Shown here piece after piece: positions 30,654 to 39,292 of a DNA stretch of 57,584 nt. The translations under genes were made by a program, and so were the position numbers. Within the stretch, counting starts at the first letter, position 1. Every line of letters begins with the position of its first letter. Source of the stretch: Halalkalibacterium ligniniphilum. Its GTDB lineage: Bacteria; Bacillota; Bacilli; Bacillales; Bacillaceae_D. The notes under the pieces were generated by a model. It did no database searches and was not told the origin of the DNA. It was given only the letters and a program-made list of their open reading frames with translations. The DNA is taken from the NCBI RefSeq assembly GCF_000334155.1, contig NZ_ANNK01000127.1, positions 1 to 57,584 on the forward strand, written 5' to 3'.

Positions 30654-30776
30654 TTTACTTATCCCTTCAGCAAGCGTTACTTTTATTTTAACGAACTATT
30701 GTCTTTATAACTAGCAATCATTTTAACTGGCATCCTAAATAACCTGTTAGAGAAGCTTACATTAATAGTCAATAAC

Positions 30777-30824
30777 AAAAACGAGTTGGGCGCCTCAACC
30801 ATTGTGAGCGTCCAACTCGTTTTT
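30777..30824. terminator. Terminator behind the FAH-family gene
   Basis: AAAAACGAGTTGG pairs with CCAACTCGTTTTT, with an inner CTCA/TGAG pairing. It ends the ycsA-FAH transcript. Confidence 0.85.
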
Positions 30825-30866
30825 CATTGAAAGAATTTTTCTTTGCTACGTTGCAACTCAGTTTCT

Positions 30867-31490
30867 TTACATGGAAACGATAAAGCTTCCTTTCTCTTCC
30901 TCTCCCCAATAAAAGCGGAACTCATCGTTTGATTGGATCGCCCCAACACCTTCAGGGGTGCCAGTATAAATAATGTCACCAGTCCCTAATCCAAACGCCT
31001 CAGAAATTTGCTCGATGATTTGCTGGAAATTAAACATCATGTCTTGAATGTTTCCTTGCTGTACTATGTCACCATTTTTGGTTAAAGAAAAATTAGTGTT
31101 GCGACATGCTTCGATTCCTGGAAAAGCCCAAAAATCAGTGACAATCGCTGAAGATTTAAAACCCTTTGCTCTTAGCCAAGGATGTCCCTGTTTTTTAAGT
31201 TCGCTTTGTTCGTCTCGAAGGGTGAAGTCGATGCCTAAAGCCATTTTATCGATTACATCTTCCACATGATCACCTTGCTTCACATCTTTTGAAACATGGA
31301 GCACAATTTCTAATTCATGATGAATTTCCCCTCGGTTACTTGGAAACAGAACGGTTTGTCCTTTTGCAACCGTCAATGCACGAGTCGGTTTTGAAAAGAG
31401 TATTGGCTTTTCAGGAATCGCATTCCCAAGCTCGACTGCATGTTTGGCATAATTCCGGCCAATACAATAAATATTTTTGATTTCATTCAT
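30867..31490 (-). CDS. Fumarylacetoacetate hydrolase-family protein
   Basis: A 207-residue FAH-fold enzyme of the short acylpyruvase/YcgM type. The metal-binding residues are seen in EIHHELEIVL (two Glu) and in the Asp of GIDFTLRDEQ; CIGRNYAKHAVELGN at the N-terminus and GDIIYTGTPEGVG near the C-terminus are family signatures. It should hydrolyse, hydrate or decarboxylate a beta-diketo or oxalo acid. The ATG follows GAAAGGTGG. It is 22 bases downstream of the tartrate/isopropylmalate-type dehydrogenase gene, so oxaloglycolate or a related keto acid from that enzyme may be its substrate (inference). Confidence 0.87.
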   Translation of the reverse strand: MNEIKNIYCIGRNYAKHAVELGNAIPEKPILFSKPTRALTVAKGQTVLFPSNRGEIHHELEIVLHVSKDVKQGDHVEDVIDKMALGIDFTLRDEQSELKKQGHPWLRAKGFKSSAIVTDFWAFPGIEACRNTNFSLTKNGDIVQQGNIQDMMFNFQQIIEQISEAFGLGTGDIIYTGTPEGVGAIQSNDEFRFYWGEEEKGSFIVSM

Positions 31491-31512
31491 TGTAATCCAC
31501 CTTTCTATTTTA

Positions 31513-32574
31513 TTAACGCAGCTGCTTTAAACGTTCGATAATGGCTTCACTCACTTCTTCAGTTGATGAACTCCCACCAATATCTGGGGTTTTAATTCCT
31601 GCCTCGGTAACATCCTCTACAATGTCAAGGAGCTTTGCAGCTAACTCCTTCTCTCCGAAATGGTCGAGCATCATTTTCCCCGTCCAAATCTGACCAATTG
31701 GATTGGCAATGCCTTTACCGACAATATCTGGGGCTGAACCATGGACTGGTTCAAACATCGATGGATACGTCCCGTCCACATTTAAATTCGCAGCTGGTGC
31801 AATGCCAATACTGCCCATGACTGCTGCACTTACATCCGTTAAAATATCACCAAACAGGTTGCTTGCCACAATCACATCAAATTCTGACGGTTTTGAAACA
31901 AGATACGCTGTTAAAGCATCGATATGTATAGATTGCGTTTTCACTTGTGGATGATGATCAGCTACTTCCTGAAATACCTCATCCCAAAATGGCATGGAAA
32001 AAACAATCCCATTTGACTTTGTCGCACTTGTCACATGGTTGTTCCTCGTTTTTGCTAGTTCAAACGCATACGCCATTGCACGCTTTGTCGCTTTTTTTGT
32101 AAAGACCGCATTTTGAACAACGATTTCATCATCTCCTTGATGAATCCGTCCCCCAACCTCGCTATATTCACCCTCGCTATTTTCCCGTACGACAATTAAA
32201 TCAAAGCCATTTGCTCGTGTAATTGTCGGTTCAATACCACGAATTTGCTTTGCATGGCGGACATTTAAGGCTTGTTGAAAGCCTCGACGAATCTTTATGA
32301 GTAACCCCCATAATGACACATGATCTGGGACAAGCTGAGGATTCCCAACCGCCCCTAAAAAAACGGCATCGCTTTGCTGAAGCCGCTCAAGGCCATCTTC
32401 TGGCATCATCGAGCCATGCTCCAAATAATATTCACAGCTCCACGGGTATTCCGTTTTTTTAAATTGAATTCCACCGTGAAGCTCCGCCACCATATCCAAC
32501 ACGTTCAAAGCATGGGGCATAATCTCTTTTCCTACACCATCTCCAGGAATGACAGAAAGCTCAATTGTTTTCAT
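31513..32574 (-). CDS. ycsA: Tartrate/malate-type beta-decarboxylating dehydrogenase
   Basis: A 353-residue NAD-dependent dehydrogenase of the isopropylmalate/isocitrate/tartrate family, closest in length and sequence features to YcsA of B. subtilis (tartrate dehydrogenase/decarboxylase). The N-terminal VIPGDGVGKEIMPHAL, VVRENSEGEYSEVGGRIH, the Lys in TSATKSNGIVFSMPF, the metal-site Asp residues in ASNLFGDILTDVSAA, and FEPVHGSAPDIVGKGIANP are all present. ATG 32574 follows GGGGAGAGAAA; the 37 residues upstream are not conserved. First gene of the pair with the FAH-family enzyme. A near-perfect cre lies 55 bases upstream. Confidence 0.88.
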   Translation of the reverse strand: MKTIELSVIPGDGVGKEIMPHALNVLDMVAELHGGIQFKKTEYPWSCEYYLEHGSMMPEDGLERLQQSDAVFLGAVGNPQLVPDHVSLWGLLIKIRRGFQQALNVRHAKQIRGIEPTITRANGFDLIVVRENSEGEYSEVGGRIHQGDDEIVVQNAVFTKKATKRAMAYAFELAKTRNNHVTSATKSNGIVFSMPFWDEVFQEVADHHPQVKTQSIHIDALTAYLVSKPSEFDVIVASNLFGDILTDVSAAVMGSIGIAPAANLNVDGTYPSMFEPVHGSAPDIVGKGIANPIGQIWTGKMMLDHFGEKELAAKLLDIVEDVTEAGIKTPDIGGSSSTEEVSEAIIERLKQLR

Positions 32575-32628
32575 TTTCTCTCCCCTTTCGCTCTTCTCCT
32601 TTTCATCATAGCGAATTCTGATCATACT

Positions 32629-32642
32629 TGAAAGCGTTAACC
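32629..32642 (-). promoter_or_regulatory. cre-like box upstream of ycsA
   Basis: TGAAAGCGTTAACC agrees with the cre consensus except for the last base. It lies just upstream of a possible -10 (TATGAT on the minus strand) and overlaps the weak -35 of ycsA. Confidence 0.55.
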
Positions 32643-32670
32643 AGACAAACTTCTTATCTTTTATGAAAAA

Positions 32671-32809
32671 AAAGAGGCTGGACATTGATGAGACATCCGA
32701 CCGTCATGATCGTTGCTGCATAGCATTCGCTTCGGAAATATACTTCGCTAAGGCTGTGCATTGTTTGCTTTTTCAATCATACACGTTCGTTATGTCCCAG
32801 CCTCCTTTT
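32671..32809 (-). repeat. GAGGCTGGGACA-type dispersed repeat, copy A
   Basis: About 140 bases, ending in GAGGCTGGGACATAAC on the minus strand and GTCCAGCCTC at the other end, so the ends are inverted repeats. The interior matches copy B at 43204-43356 at most positions when reversed, for example CGTGTATGATTGAAAA, AACAATGCACA and TTTCCGAAGCGAATGC. It abuts the stop of the Mn catalase gene and may serve as its terminator. Confidence 0.85.
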
Positions 32810-33706
32810 CTACAATCCAGCAGAACGCTGGAGACGCTTTGCAATTTCAAGAAAGTCCTCTTCAGAAATACCTGGCGCAAACTCCTCTGGAAGCTCTTGA
32901 AGATTTGGGATCGGGCCCCCTTCAGGCGTTCCAGGTACGACTTCCAAGAGGCCCCCTTCCGTTGGATGCTCTCCTTTCCAAATTTGCGTAATTTTCTTAT
33001 AATCAGTGTCGCTCCAGGTATATAGTTTGCGATGAAGCCCTTGTTCTTCAAACTTTCGGGCTGCGTCAAATTTTCGGTTGCTCAAATCAGGAATCGGGAG
33101 CATCTTGGTCATATCGACACCTGTAGCGATCTCCAGTGCTTTAGCATAGGCGATAATATGGACCCCGCCACGAACGAGTAAGTAACCAATCATTTCTCTT
33201 GCGACTGGGTGATTGGTCATTTCATATACACGCATTTTATGCGTTCTTGCCCCCACTTCTAAGAAAAAATTGTGCAGCAAATCAAAGATTAAATTTCCAC
33301 TGCTAACAACATAATCACCACGCCACGATGCCCCCATGGAATCCATAGGATACGCCGTTTGTGCCGTTGCGATAAAATGATACGTATTTCGCTTATCCTT
33401 TGCATCCTGCATTGGAGAAATATCGGGATCTCCAGGGAAGGTTGTCCCTTCGATCATCAAATTAATCGTATTGGAAACGAGTTCAACATGACCGAACTCC
33501 TCTGCCGTTATGCTCGCAACTAGCTCATAAAACGGTCGTAATTTCTTTTTGTTCCGAAAATTAAACGATTGATACATGTAGTTATTTAAGGTAGACATCT
33601 CTCCAAATCGGCCGCCAAGCAATTCTTGAACGGCAGCTGCTGCATTGGCATCAGGATGATCAGGCTTCGGCAAATCAATGATCAGCTTATCAATTCTTTT
33701 GAACAC
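32810..33706 (-). CDS. Manganese catalase
   Basis: A 298-residue non-haem catalase that breaks hydrogen peroxide into water and oxygen at a di-manganese centre. The ligand set is visible: Glu36 (GRFGEMSTL), Glu70 and His73 (AEEFGHVELV), Glu150 (NFFLEVGARTHKMRVYE) and His183 (RGGVHIIAYAKALE). Length and the C-terminal tail are usual for Bacillus enzymes of the YdbD/YjqC type. Single gene; the start follows a GGAGGGG-like site. The dispersed repeat copy A lies directly behind it. Confidence 0.93.
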   Translation of the reverse strand: MFKRIDKLIIDLPKPDHPDANAAAAVQELLGGRFGEMSTLNNYMYQSFNFRNKKKLRPFYELVASITAEEFGHVELVSNTINLMIEGTTFPGDPDISPMQDAKDKRNTYHFIATAQTAYPMDSMGASWRGDYVVSSGNLIFDLLHNFFLEVGARTHKMRVYEMTNHPVAREMIGYLLVRGGVHIIAYAKALEIATGVDMTKMLPIPDLSNRKFDAARKFEEQGLHRKLYTWSDTDYKKITQIWKGEHPTEGGLLEVVPGTPEGGPIPNLQELPEEFAPGISEEDFLEIAKRLQRSAGL

Positions 33707-33764
33707 ATGAACCCCTCCAATACGTAATCGTCTTCTTTACGTCATATGAAAGGGAATGTTTGTC

Positions 33765-34946
33765 TTATTCCTTCTCGAACAAGTGAAGCTGCCGAATTCT
33801 TTCCATCGCTTCGCGAAGAATCTTTTCATTGCTCAGTAAACCAATTCGCACAAAGCCTTCTCCCCACTCACCAAAGCCATTACCTGGGGCAACAACTACC
33901 CTTGCTTCTTCTAATAAGAAATTTGCAAATTCCTCTGAACGGTAGCCATCAGGGACAGGAAACCAAGCAAAAAAGGAGCCTGCCGGGGCTTTCACATTCC
34001 AGCCAATATCAGTTGCTGCTTTTACGAGCACGTTACGGCGTGATTCATAGGTAGCAACTAACGCTTCCACCGATTTTTGTTCACTTAACAAAGCATGGGC
34101 AGCTGCCTCCTGAATGCCACCAAAAAGACTGCAATAATAGTGATCCTGAATTAACTCAAGGGCTTTAATCACGCTTGGATTTCCAACTGCAAACCCGACT
34201 CTCCATCCAGCCATGTTATAGGTTTTTGACAAGGTCATCATTTCCACGCCTACCTCTTTAGCACCTGGAATCTGCAAAAAGCTAAGCGGCTTTTTTCCTT
34301 CATAGCCTATTGCAGCATAAGCAAAGTCGTGAATGATGCAAACATCGTAATCCTTCCCTAGTGCAATCGCTTCTTCAAACAATTCAGGGGTTGCCGTGGC
34401 GCCTGTAGGGTTGTTCGGATAATTTAAAAACATTAGCTTCGCTTTTTCTAACACAGATTGGGGAATTTCTTTGAAATTTGGCAAAAATTCATTTTCAGCT
34501 CGCAATGGCATCGTCTCCATTCTCCCCCCTGCAAGGGCAATGCCGGACCAGTAATCAGGATACCCAGGGTCAGGAACAAGCGCAATATCCCCTTCATTTA
34601 AAAAACATTGACTGATTTCAACAAGCCCTGTTTTCGTCCCACCTAAGACAGCGACCTCAGTTGTAGGGTCAATTTTCACTCCATACTCTCTGAAGTAATA
34701 GCTTGCAATCGCTTCCTTTAAAAATGGATACCCATCAAAGGGTGCATACTTATGATAGAGAGGATTCCCCGACGTTTGTCTTAGCTTCTCGACAATATGC
34801 CCAGGGGTTGGCTGATCTGGATTACCTTGACCAAGGTTGATCACATCATCATGCTCTTGCATAACTTCTCCTACCTTTTTTACAAGCTTTGCAAAAAACT
34901 GATTTGGCAACCGCTGAAGGGCTGCTGACGGCTTAAAGGTTTTCAT
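33765..34946 (-). CDS. mtnE: Methionine-salvage aminotransferase MtnE
   Basis: A 393-residue PLP aminotransferase very like B. subtilis MtnE (YkrV), which converts 4-methylthio-2-oxobutyrate to methionine in the methionine salvage pathway. The opening SAALQRLPNQFFAKLVKKVG, NLGQGNPDQPTPGHIVEKL, FLNYPNNPTGATAT and MTLSKTYNMAGWRVGFAVGN (Schiff-base lysine) match the family closely. ATG 34946 follows GGAG by eight bases; the GTG three codons upstream is worse placed. A strong promoter and a structured, terminator-ended leader of about 150 bases precede it. The MtnU gene 2.5 kb away belongs to the same pathway. Confidence 0.9.
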   Translation of the reverse strand: MKTFKPSAALQRLPNQFFAKLVKKVGEVMQEHDDVINLGQGNPDQPTPGHIVEKLRQTSGNPLYHKYAPFDGYPFLKEAIASYYFREYGVKIDPTTEVAVLGGTKTGLVEISQCFLNEGDIALVPDPGYPDYWSGIALAGGRMETMPLRAENEFLPNFKEIPQSVLEKAKLMFLNYPNNPTGATATPELFEEAIALGKDYDVCIIHDFAYAAIGYEGKKPLSFLQIPGAKEVGVEMMTLSKTYNMAGWRVGFAVGNPSVIKALELIQDHYYCSLFGGIQEAAAHALLSEQKSVEALVATYESRRNVLVKAATDIGWNVKAPAGSFFAWFPVPDGYRSEEFANFLLEEARVVVAPGNGFGEWGEGFVRIGLLSNEKILREAMERIRQLHLFEKE

Positions 34947-35048
34947 CTTGATCACTCCATATACTATTGATCCTGCTATTACCTTTTAACTCTAATCCTT
35001 TGGTTCCCAGCTTTAAAACTGAATGGATATAAAATGATGCATGCAAAA

Positions 35049-35196
35049 TAAAAAAACCCTTTTCTTCTGAAAAGAGCGATTTCTACTTACGGAATCTCTT
35101 ATTCGTTCAGAATCGAGAGGGTAGGGCCATGCCATTGAAGTCTATGGCTCTGCACCCTTAGCCTTTTAGGAAAAAATTTAATATTCTGCATAGTTT
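35049..35196 (-). ncRNA. Structured attenuator leader of mtnE, class not recognised
   Basis: The minus-strand transcript from the promoter at 35203-35231 first folds a long hairpin (35118-35158; AGGGT-AGGGCCAT with ATGGCTCT-ACCCT). A second hairpin follows (35096-35119; CTCTCGATTC with GAATAAGAG). It ends in a strand-specific terminator (35057-35076, CTCTTTTC/GAAAAGGG, then six T) about 100 bases before mtnE. The bases AAGAG of the second hairpin can instead pair with CTCTT of the terminator, so the two folds exclude each other. This is the layout of a riboswitch or other attenuator. It does not fit the S-box, T-box or any other consensus I know. Confidence 0.6.
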
Positions 35197-35202
35197 GCTT
35201 AA

Positions 35203-35231
35203 ATTTTATGGAGATCATCAGCGTTTGTCAA
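35203..35231 (-). promoter_or_regulatory. Sigma-A promoter of the mtnE leader
   Basis: Minus strand TTGACA (35226-35231), 17 bases, TAAAAT (35203-35208): perfect -35, five of six in the -10. It lies about 260 bases upstream of the mtnE start, leaving a long leader. Confidence 0.8.
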
Positions 35232-35317
35232 TCTTCATTTTCTCTTCTCATTCTTCAAACTGTCATGGAATCAAGGAGCTGCTTCATATTCTTGTAGAAG
35301 AGAAGGAGGCCATGCTC

Positions 35318-36592
35318 ATGAAAGAAATTCAAGAACGAGTCATGATGGCAATAGAACGTCTATGGGAAGAGGAAGTTTTCTTTTTACAAACGCTCGGTCG
35401 TTTTCCTAGTACACTTGGAAATGAAGGTGCCATTCAAGCTTATGTGGCAGACTACTTTTCGAACGTTTTAAAATTAGAAGTTGATAAGTTTGTCCCAGAG
35501 CCGAAGACACTAAGCGAACATCCTGCCTATGTCCCTGTGGAATGGAGCTATACAGGTCGACCTGTCGTAGTCGGCACAGCACGGACAAAAGGAAAATCTG
35601 TCGGAAAGAGCTTAATCCTCCAAAGCCATGTGGACGTTGTCAGCCCAGAGCCGATGCAAGAGTGGGATTATCATCCGTGGAAAGCGACAATTGTCGGTGA
35701 TCGCATGTATGGCAGGGGCATCCAAGATATGAAAGCGGGAATGGCAGCGATGATTTTTGCCTATCGCGGGATTCAAGAAGCGGGCATTCGTCTAGGCGCT
35801 GACGTCATCTTTCAGTCTGTCATTGAAGAGGAATGCACAGGAAACGGCGCCCTTGCTGCCCTTGAGAGAGGGCATATTGCAGACGGCGCTCTTATTCCTG
35901 AGCCTTTTGGCTTAAAGGCTGTTACTGCTCAAGTAGGGGTGATTTGGTTGAGGATAAAGGTAAAAGGTATAGGCGCCCATACTGAGCGAGCGGATCAAGC
36001 GGTGAATCCAATTGAAAAAGCGTATGTGCTACTTAAAGCTCTCGAGCAATATGAGAAACATATCAATCAACAGCCAAAGCACCCAGCCTTTGTCCATCAT
36101 CCCCACCCTCTCAACGTTAACATCGGAACACTTCACAGTGGTGACTGGCCATCAAGCGTACCTTCAGAGTGTACCCTAGAAGTTCGGATCGGTTTTTATC
36201 CACAAATCGATCCAGCAAAGATTCAGAAAGAGGTCAAAGCGTGGATCATGGAAGCCTGTTATCAAGATGAATGGCTTTCCCATACAAAACCAGAGCTTGC
36301 CTTCTTTGGCTTTAAGGCAAAGGGTGCTGAAATAAACAAAGACGAACCTTTGCTTCAAACCCTCGCCAAGGTGCATGAACACGTTCATGGGACAAAATTG
36401 AATACGACTTCGATTACGGCTAAAACCGACATTCGCACCTTTTTATTGGAATATGGCATACCTGCCACATGCTATGGTCCTGTCGGTGAAGGGATGCATG
36501 GCACGAATGAATGGGTCGATCTCAAAAGTGTAAAAGATGTCACCAAAACCTACGCTGCTTTCATACTCGAATGGTGTGGCGTACGTTCCTAA
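35318..36592 (+). CDS. M20-family peptidase/deacylase (ArgE/DapE-like)
   Basis: A 424-residue zinc-dependent M20 hydrolase of the ArgE/DapE/YodQ type, removing an acyl or aminoacyl group from an N-acylated substrate. Metal ligands are seen in LQSHVDVVSPEP (His, Asp), GRGIQDMKAGMAAM (bridging Asp), QSVIEEECTGNGA (catalytic Glu and ligand) and GEGMHGTNEWVD (late His). The dimerisation domain with GIGAHTERADQAVNPIEKAY is intact. ATG 35318 lies eight bases behind AGAAGGAGG; ATG 35312 is too close. Single plus-strand gene divergent from mtnE. The natural substrate is unknown. Confidence 0.87.
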   Translation: MKEIQERVMMAIERLWEEEVFFLQTLGRFPSTLGNEGAIQAYVADYFSNVLKLEVDKFVPEPKTLSEHPAYVPVEWSYTGRPVVVGTARTKGKSVGKSLILQSHVDVVSPEPMQEWDYHPWKATIVGDRMYGRGIQDMKAGMAAMIFAYRGIQEAGIRLGADVIFQSVIEEECTGNGALAALERGHIADGALIPEPFGLKAVTAQVGVIWLRIKVKGIGAHTERADQAVNPIEKAYVLLKALEQYEKHINQQPKHPAFVHHPHPLNVNIGTLHSGDWPSSVPSECTLEVRIGFYPQIDPAKIQKEVKAWIMEACYQDEWLSHTKPELAFFGFKAKGAEINKDEPLLQTLAKVHEHVHGTKLNTTSITAKTDIRTFLLEYGIPATCYGPVGEGMHGTNEWVDLKSVKDVTKTYAAFILEWCGVRS

Positions 36593-36617
36593 TGGAGGCG
36601 TTCGATTTTTGAACAAA

Positions 36618-36656
36618 AGTCCTATTGAGCCTCATTCGATTTGGCTTAATAGGACT
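36618..36656. terminator. Bidirectional terminator
   Basis: AGTCCTATT-AGCC pairs with GGCT-AATAGGACT between the peptidase gene and the converging nitroreductase gene; T-rich on both sides. Confidence 0.8.
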
Positions 36657-36671
36657 CCTTTCTTTATTTTC

Positions 36672-37412
36672 TTAGTCTAAATGAATCCCTTGCTTCTTGA
36701 TAAAGCCTTTCAAATGAGGGCGTTTCGGTGTTGAAAAATGTTTCGCCACTAATTCAGACCAGCTGTCGGAGCGCTTACCATTGGTACGTTCCATGTAATA
36801 ACGTCTCGTTTCTTCATCATACTGATCTAGAAGCTGTTCTAGCTTGTCTTTTTCATAGCGATCATGATGAACTACTGCTTGTCTTGGTAGCCTTGGCTTT
36901 TGCTGAGGACTTTGCGCCGGATACCCAACACACAGACCCATGATCGGGATCACATACTTTGGTAATTCAAGTAATGCTGCCACCTCTTCAGGATTGTTTC
37001 GAATCCCACCGATCATCACGCCACCTAGCCCGTAGGAGCGAGCTGCTAGGAACATGTTTTGTGCCACAAGGGCTGCATCAACAGCTCCAACCATTACGTT
37101 TTCTACTTCATTGATTTCAAAAGTAGATTGATGTTTTTTTGTCGCTGTATGTAGCCGATGAAAATCAGCGCAAATGATAAAAAACACAGGACATTCTTCC
37201 ACATATACTTGATTGCCTGTTAGTTCAGCAAGCTTTTGCTTTTTACTTTGATCTTGAATGACCAAAATGCTATAGGCCTGAATGTGGTTGGAAGATGGAG
37301 CCCATTGCCCTGATAATGTAATGTCTTCAATGATCTCGTTTGCCACCTCTTCATTGGTGAATTTTCGGATTGAACGGTGACTTTGAATCAACTCTGTTAT
37401 TTTATTTCCCAT
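36672..37412 (-). CDS. NfsA/NfrA-type nitroreductase
   Basis: A flavin-dependent NAD(P)H oxidoreductase of 246 residues in the NfsA/FRP group. FMN-contact segments are visible: SHRSIRKFTNEEV near the N-terminus, GQWAPSSNHIQAYSI, and GLGGVMIGGIRNNPEEV; the C-terminal RYYMERTNGKRSDSWSE and KRPHLKGFIKKQG tail is typical. It may reduce nitro groups, quinones or free flavin. ATG 37412 has GAGGAGG upstream, lies inside the end of mtnU and overlaps it by 11 bases, so translation is coupled. The upstream in-frame extension is not conserved. Confidence 0.87.
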   Translation of the reverse strand: MGNKITELIQSHRSIRKFTNEEVANEIIEDITLSGQWAPSSNHIQAYSILVIQDQSKKQKLAELTGNQVYVEECPVFFIICADFHRLHTATKKHQSTFEINEVENVMVGAVDAALVAQNMFLAARSYGLGGVMIGGIRNNPEEVAALLELPKYVIPIMGLCVGYPAQSPQQKPRLPRQAVVHHDRYEKDKLEQLLDQYDEETRRYYMERTNGKRSDSWSELVAKHFSTPKRPHLKGFIKKQGIHLD

Positions 37413-38226
37413 TGATTTGTGTAGCCTCCTCATGTAATTTCTTATATTTAGTTGGCACTCTGCTTGCAAAAACAGGAACTAGCTCACGCATTTCTTGCAC
37501 TTTTCCTACATCGATGGTAGCAGTTATCGTCTCTTCTTGATCTTGACTTCCTTTCGCTTCAACATCTCCCCATGGGTTAATGACGAAAGAACGGCCGGCG
37601 AATTCTACATTGTCATATGTCCCAACACGGTTCGAGGATACAACATAGCATTGATTTTCAATCGCCCGAGCTTGTTGAAGAATTTGCCAATGAGATGCTC
37701 TGGCCTCGGGCCATTCGGCAACGACAAACAACACGTTTGCCCCCGCTAAAGCAAGACCACGGATTAGCTCTGGAAAGCGCAGATCATAGCATATGACGAG
37801 CCCCATTTTATACCCATCAAGCTCAAATACCTCTGCATGCTTTTCTCCAGCCTCTAAGTAGCGTGGTTCATCGAGCATCGGAACAAGGTGAATTTTGTCA
37901 TAATGATAAACCAATTCTCCGCTTCGATTAAAAACAAACGCACGGTTAAAAATTTTATTCTTCACTTTTGTGGCATAGGAGCCTGCCACAAGATTGACAC
38001 GATGTTGTTTGGCCAAGCCTTGGAGAAATCGTTCTGTTTCACGGCGGTCATCCTCAGCTAATTCCTGCAATTCTTTTAATGTGTACGCCGTTGTCCACAT
38101 TTCAGGAAGAACAAGAATGTCAGGTTTTTCCGCCTCCATCGTTTCCTCAACCCACTTTTGGACTTTTCTCTCATTTGCTCTAGGATTTCCTGCAATAACA
38201 TCCATTTGATAAATGGCTATCTTCAT
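37402..38226 (-). CDS. mtnU: Carbon-nitrogen hydrolase, MtnU/omega-amidase type
   Basis: A 274-residue nitrilase-superfamily enzyme. The catalytic triad is visible as Glu in LVLPEMWTTAY, Lys in YHYDKIHLVPM and Cys in GLVICYDLRFPELIRG. Members of this branch act as omega-amidases on 2-oxo acid amides; in the methionine salvage setting MtnU is thought to hydrolyse the 2-oxoglutaramate left when MtnE uses glutamine as amino donor. mtnE is 2.5 kb away on the same strand, which supports the name, though the two are not in one operon. The ATG follows GTAGGTG. The nitroreductase gene overlaps its end. Confidence 0.78.
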   Translation of the reverse strand: MKIAIYQMDVIAGNPRANERKVQKWVEETMEAEKPDILVLPEMWTTAYTLKELQELAEDDRRETERFLQGLAKQHRVNLVAGSYATKVKNKIFNRAFVFNRSGELVYHYDKIHLVPMLDEPRYLEAGEKHAEVFELDGYKMGLVICYDLRFPELIRGLALAGANVLFVVAEWPEARASHWQILQQARAIENQCYVVSSNRVGTYDNVEFAGRSFVINPWGDVEAKGSQDQEETITATIDVGKVQEMRELVPVFASRVPTKYKKLHEEATQINGK

Positions 38227-38326
38227 CGATTCACCTACTTTCTTCCTCTATTGTAACGAAAAACCCTGTATAACGAAAAGGAAGGTTCATAAATTATTTC
38301 GTTAATCCTAGCGATAAAATGAGAAA

Positions 38327-38359
38327 ATCCCCCTTCAGACTAAATGGCTAAAGGAGGAT
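38327..38359. terminator. Terminator behind dedA-type gene
   Basis: ATCCCCCTT pairs with AAGGAGGAT (one wobble), with TTTTC after it on the minus strand. Confidence 0.6.
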
Positions 38360-38371
38360 CTCGACTCAAAA

Positions 38372-38980
38372 TTAAAGACTTTTTTTTGCTGCTCGCTTTT
38401 GATAAATTTTATACCCAATAAAAATGATGAGAAGCACGAGAAGAACGATGACGATGGGCTCAAGATATCTTGCCACAACATGTCCCGCTTCTTCCCAGTT
38501 TGGACCAAGCAAATATCCAACATAGATGTATAGGGACGTAATTGGTAGCATCGCTAAAAACGTATAGATGGAAAATTTGTATACATTCATTTTCGCAATT
38601 CCACACGGTATTGAAATGGCCGTTCGCACAACAGGCATAAACCTTGCAAAAAAGGCAACCCCCGCCCCATACTTTTCAAAAAATCGATCGGCCGCATCTA
38701 ACTCCTTTTCACGAACTAGAAAATATTTTCCATACTTATTCGCAAGAGGACGACCTCCATATCTACCAAGCGCATAAAGGGTTAGTGGTCCAGTTACCCC
38801 ACCAATCGTTCCCGCAAGAATCGCTAAATATAAATTCATATCCCCTTGATAAACCCAATACCCAACAAGTGGTAGGACAAGCTCTGCTGGAATAAACTCA
38901 AAGGTTAAAGCCAAGGTGATGCCAAAATACGATAGAGATTTAAATGCATAAATCATCTCTAAGATAAACGTTTCAATCAA
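38372..38980 (-). CDS. DedA-family membrane protein
   Basis: A 202-residue integral membrane protein of the DedA/VTT superfamily, members of which act in envelope maintenance and as flippases for undecaprenyl phosphate or phosphatidylethanolamine. Recognisable are EFIPAELVLPLVGYWVYQG, the GRYGG turn, FEKYGAGVAFFARFMPVVRTAISIPCG with the conserved Arg residues, and PITSLYIYVGYLLGPNW. The start is TTG at 38980 after AGAGGAA. It is a single gene. Which lipid it handles cannot be told. Confidence 0.88.
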   Translation of the reverse strand: MIETFILEMIYAFKSLSYFGITLALTFEFIPAELVLPLVGYWVYQGDMNLYLAILAGTIGGVTGPLTLYALGRYGGRPLANKYGKYFLVREKELDAADRFFEKYGAGVAFFARFMPVVRTAISIPCGIAKMNVYKFSIYTFLAMLPITSLYIYVGYLLGPNWEEAGHVVARYLEPIVIVLLVLLIIFIGYKIYQKRAAKKSL

Positions 38981-39292
38981 AGCAATTCCTCTTTTCCTAC
39001 AAACTTATTTCATTTCGAGCGTTTACCATTGTCTAGTATAGCATTTAAGCACTCATAAATTACACCTCAGTTTTTACTAGCTTGCGAACACTTTTCGTAG
39101 AATCAAATGATTCCTGCATGTTAAAAAGGAGACATCCTCTATCAAACGAAGACTTGTACCATATTTATTTCATCCTTCACTATTTTAGAAGGAGAAAAGC
39201 AATCCTTCAAAAGTTAGGTTTTTCGCTTCTTGTAAAAATAAGACATTCCCACTACAATAAATGTGGTTCAAATTTGGAAAAGGAGCGCAATG
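38981..39292. other. Divergent intergenic region, 312 bases
   Basis: Lies between the dedA-type gene (minus) and the DUF418 gene (plus). A TATACT on the minus strand near 39035 could be the -10 of the former. No repeat, RNA or open frame is recognised. Confidence 0.4.

Noticed and set aside
35080-35160. S-box (SAM-I) or TPP riboswitch upstream of mtnE, suggested by a GAGAGGGT-like stretch on the plus strand
   Set aside because: The stretch is on the strand opposite to mtnE and the conserved cores of both classes are missing; the minus-strand fold is of another kind.
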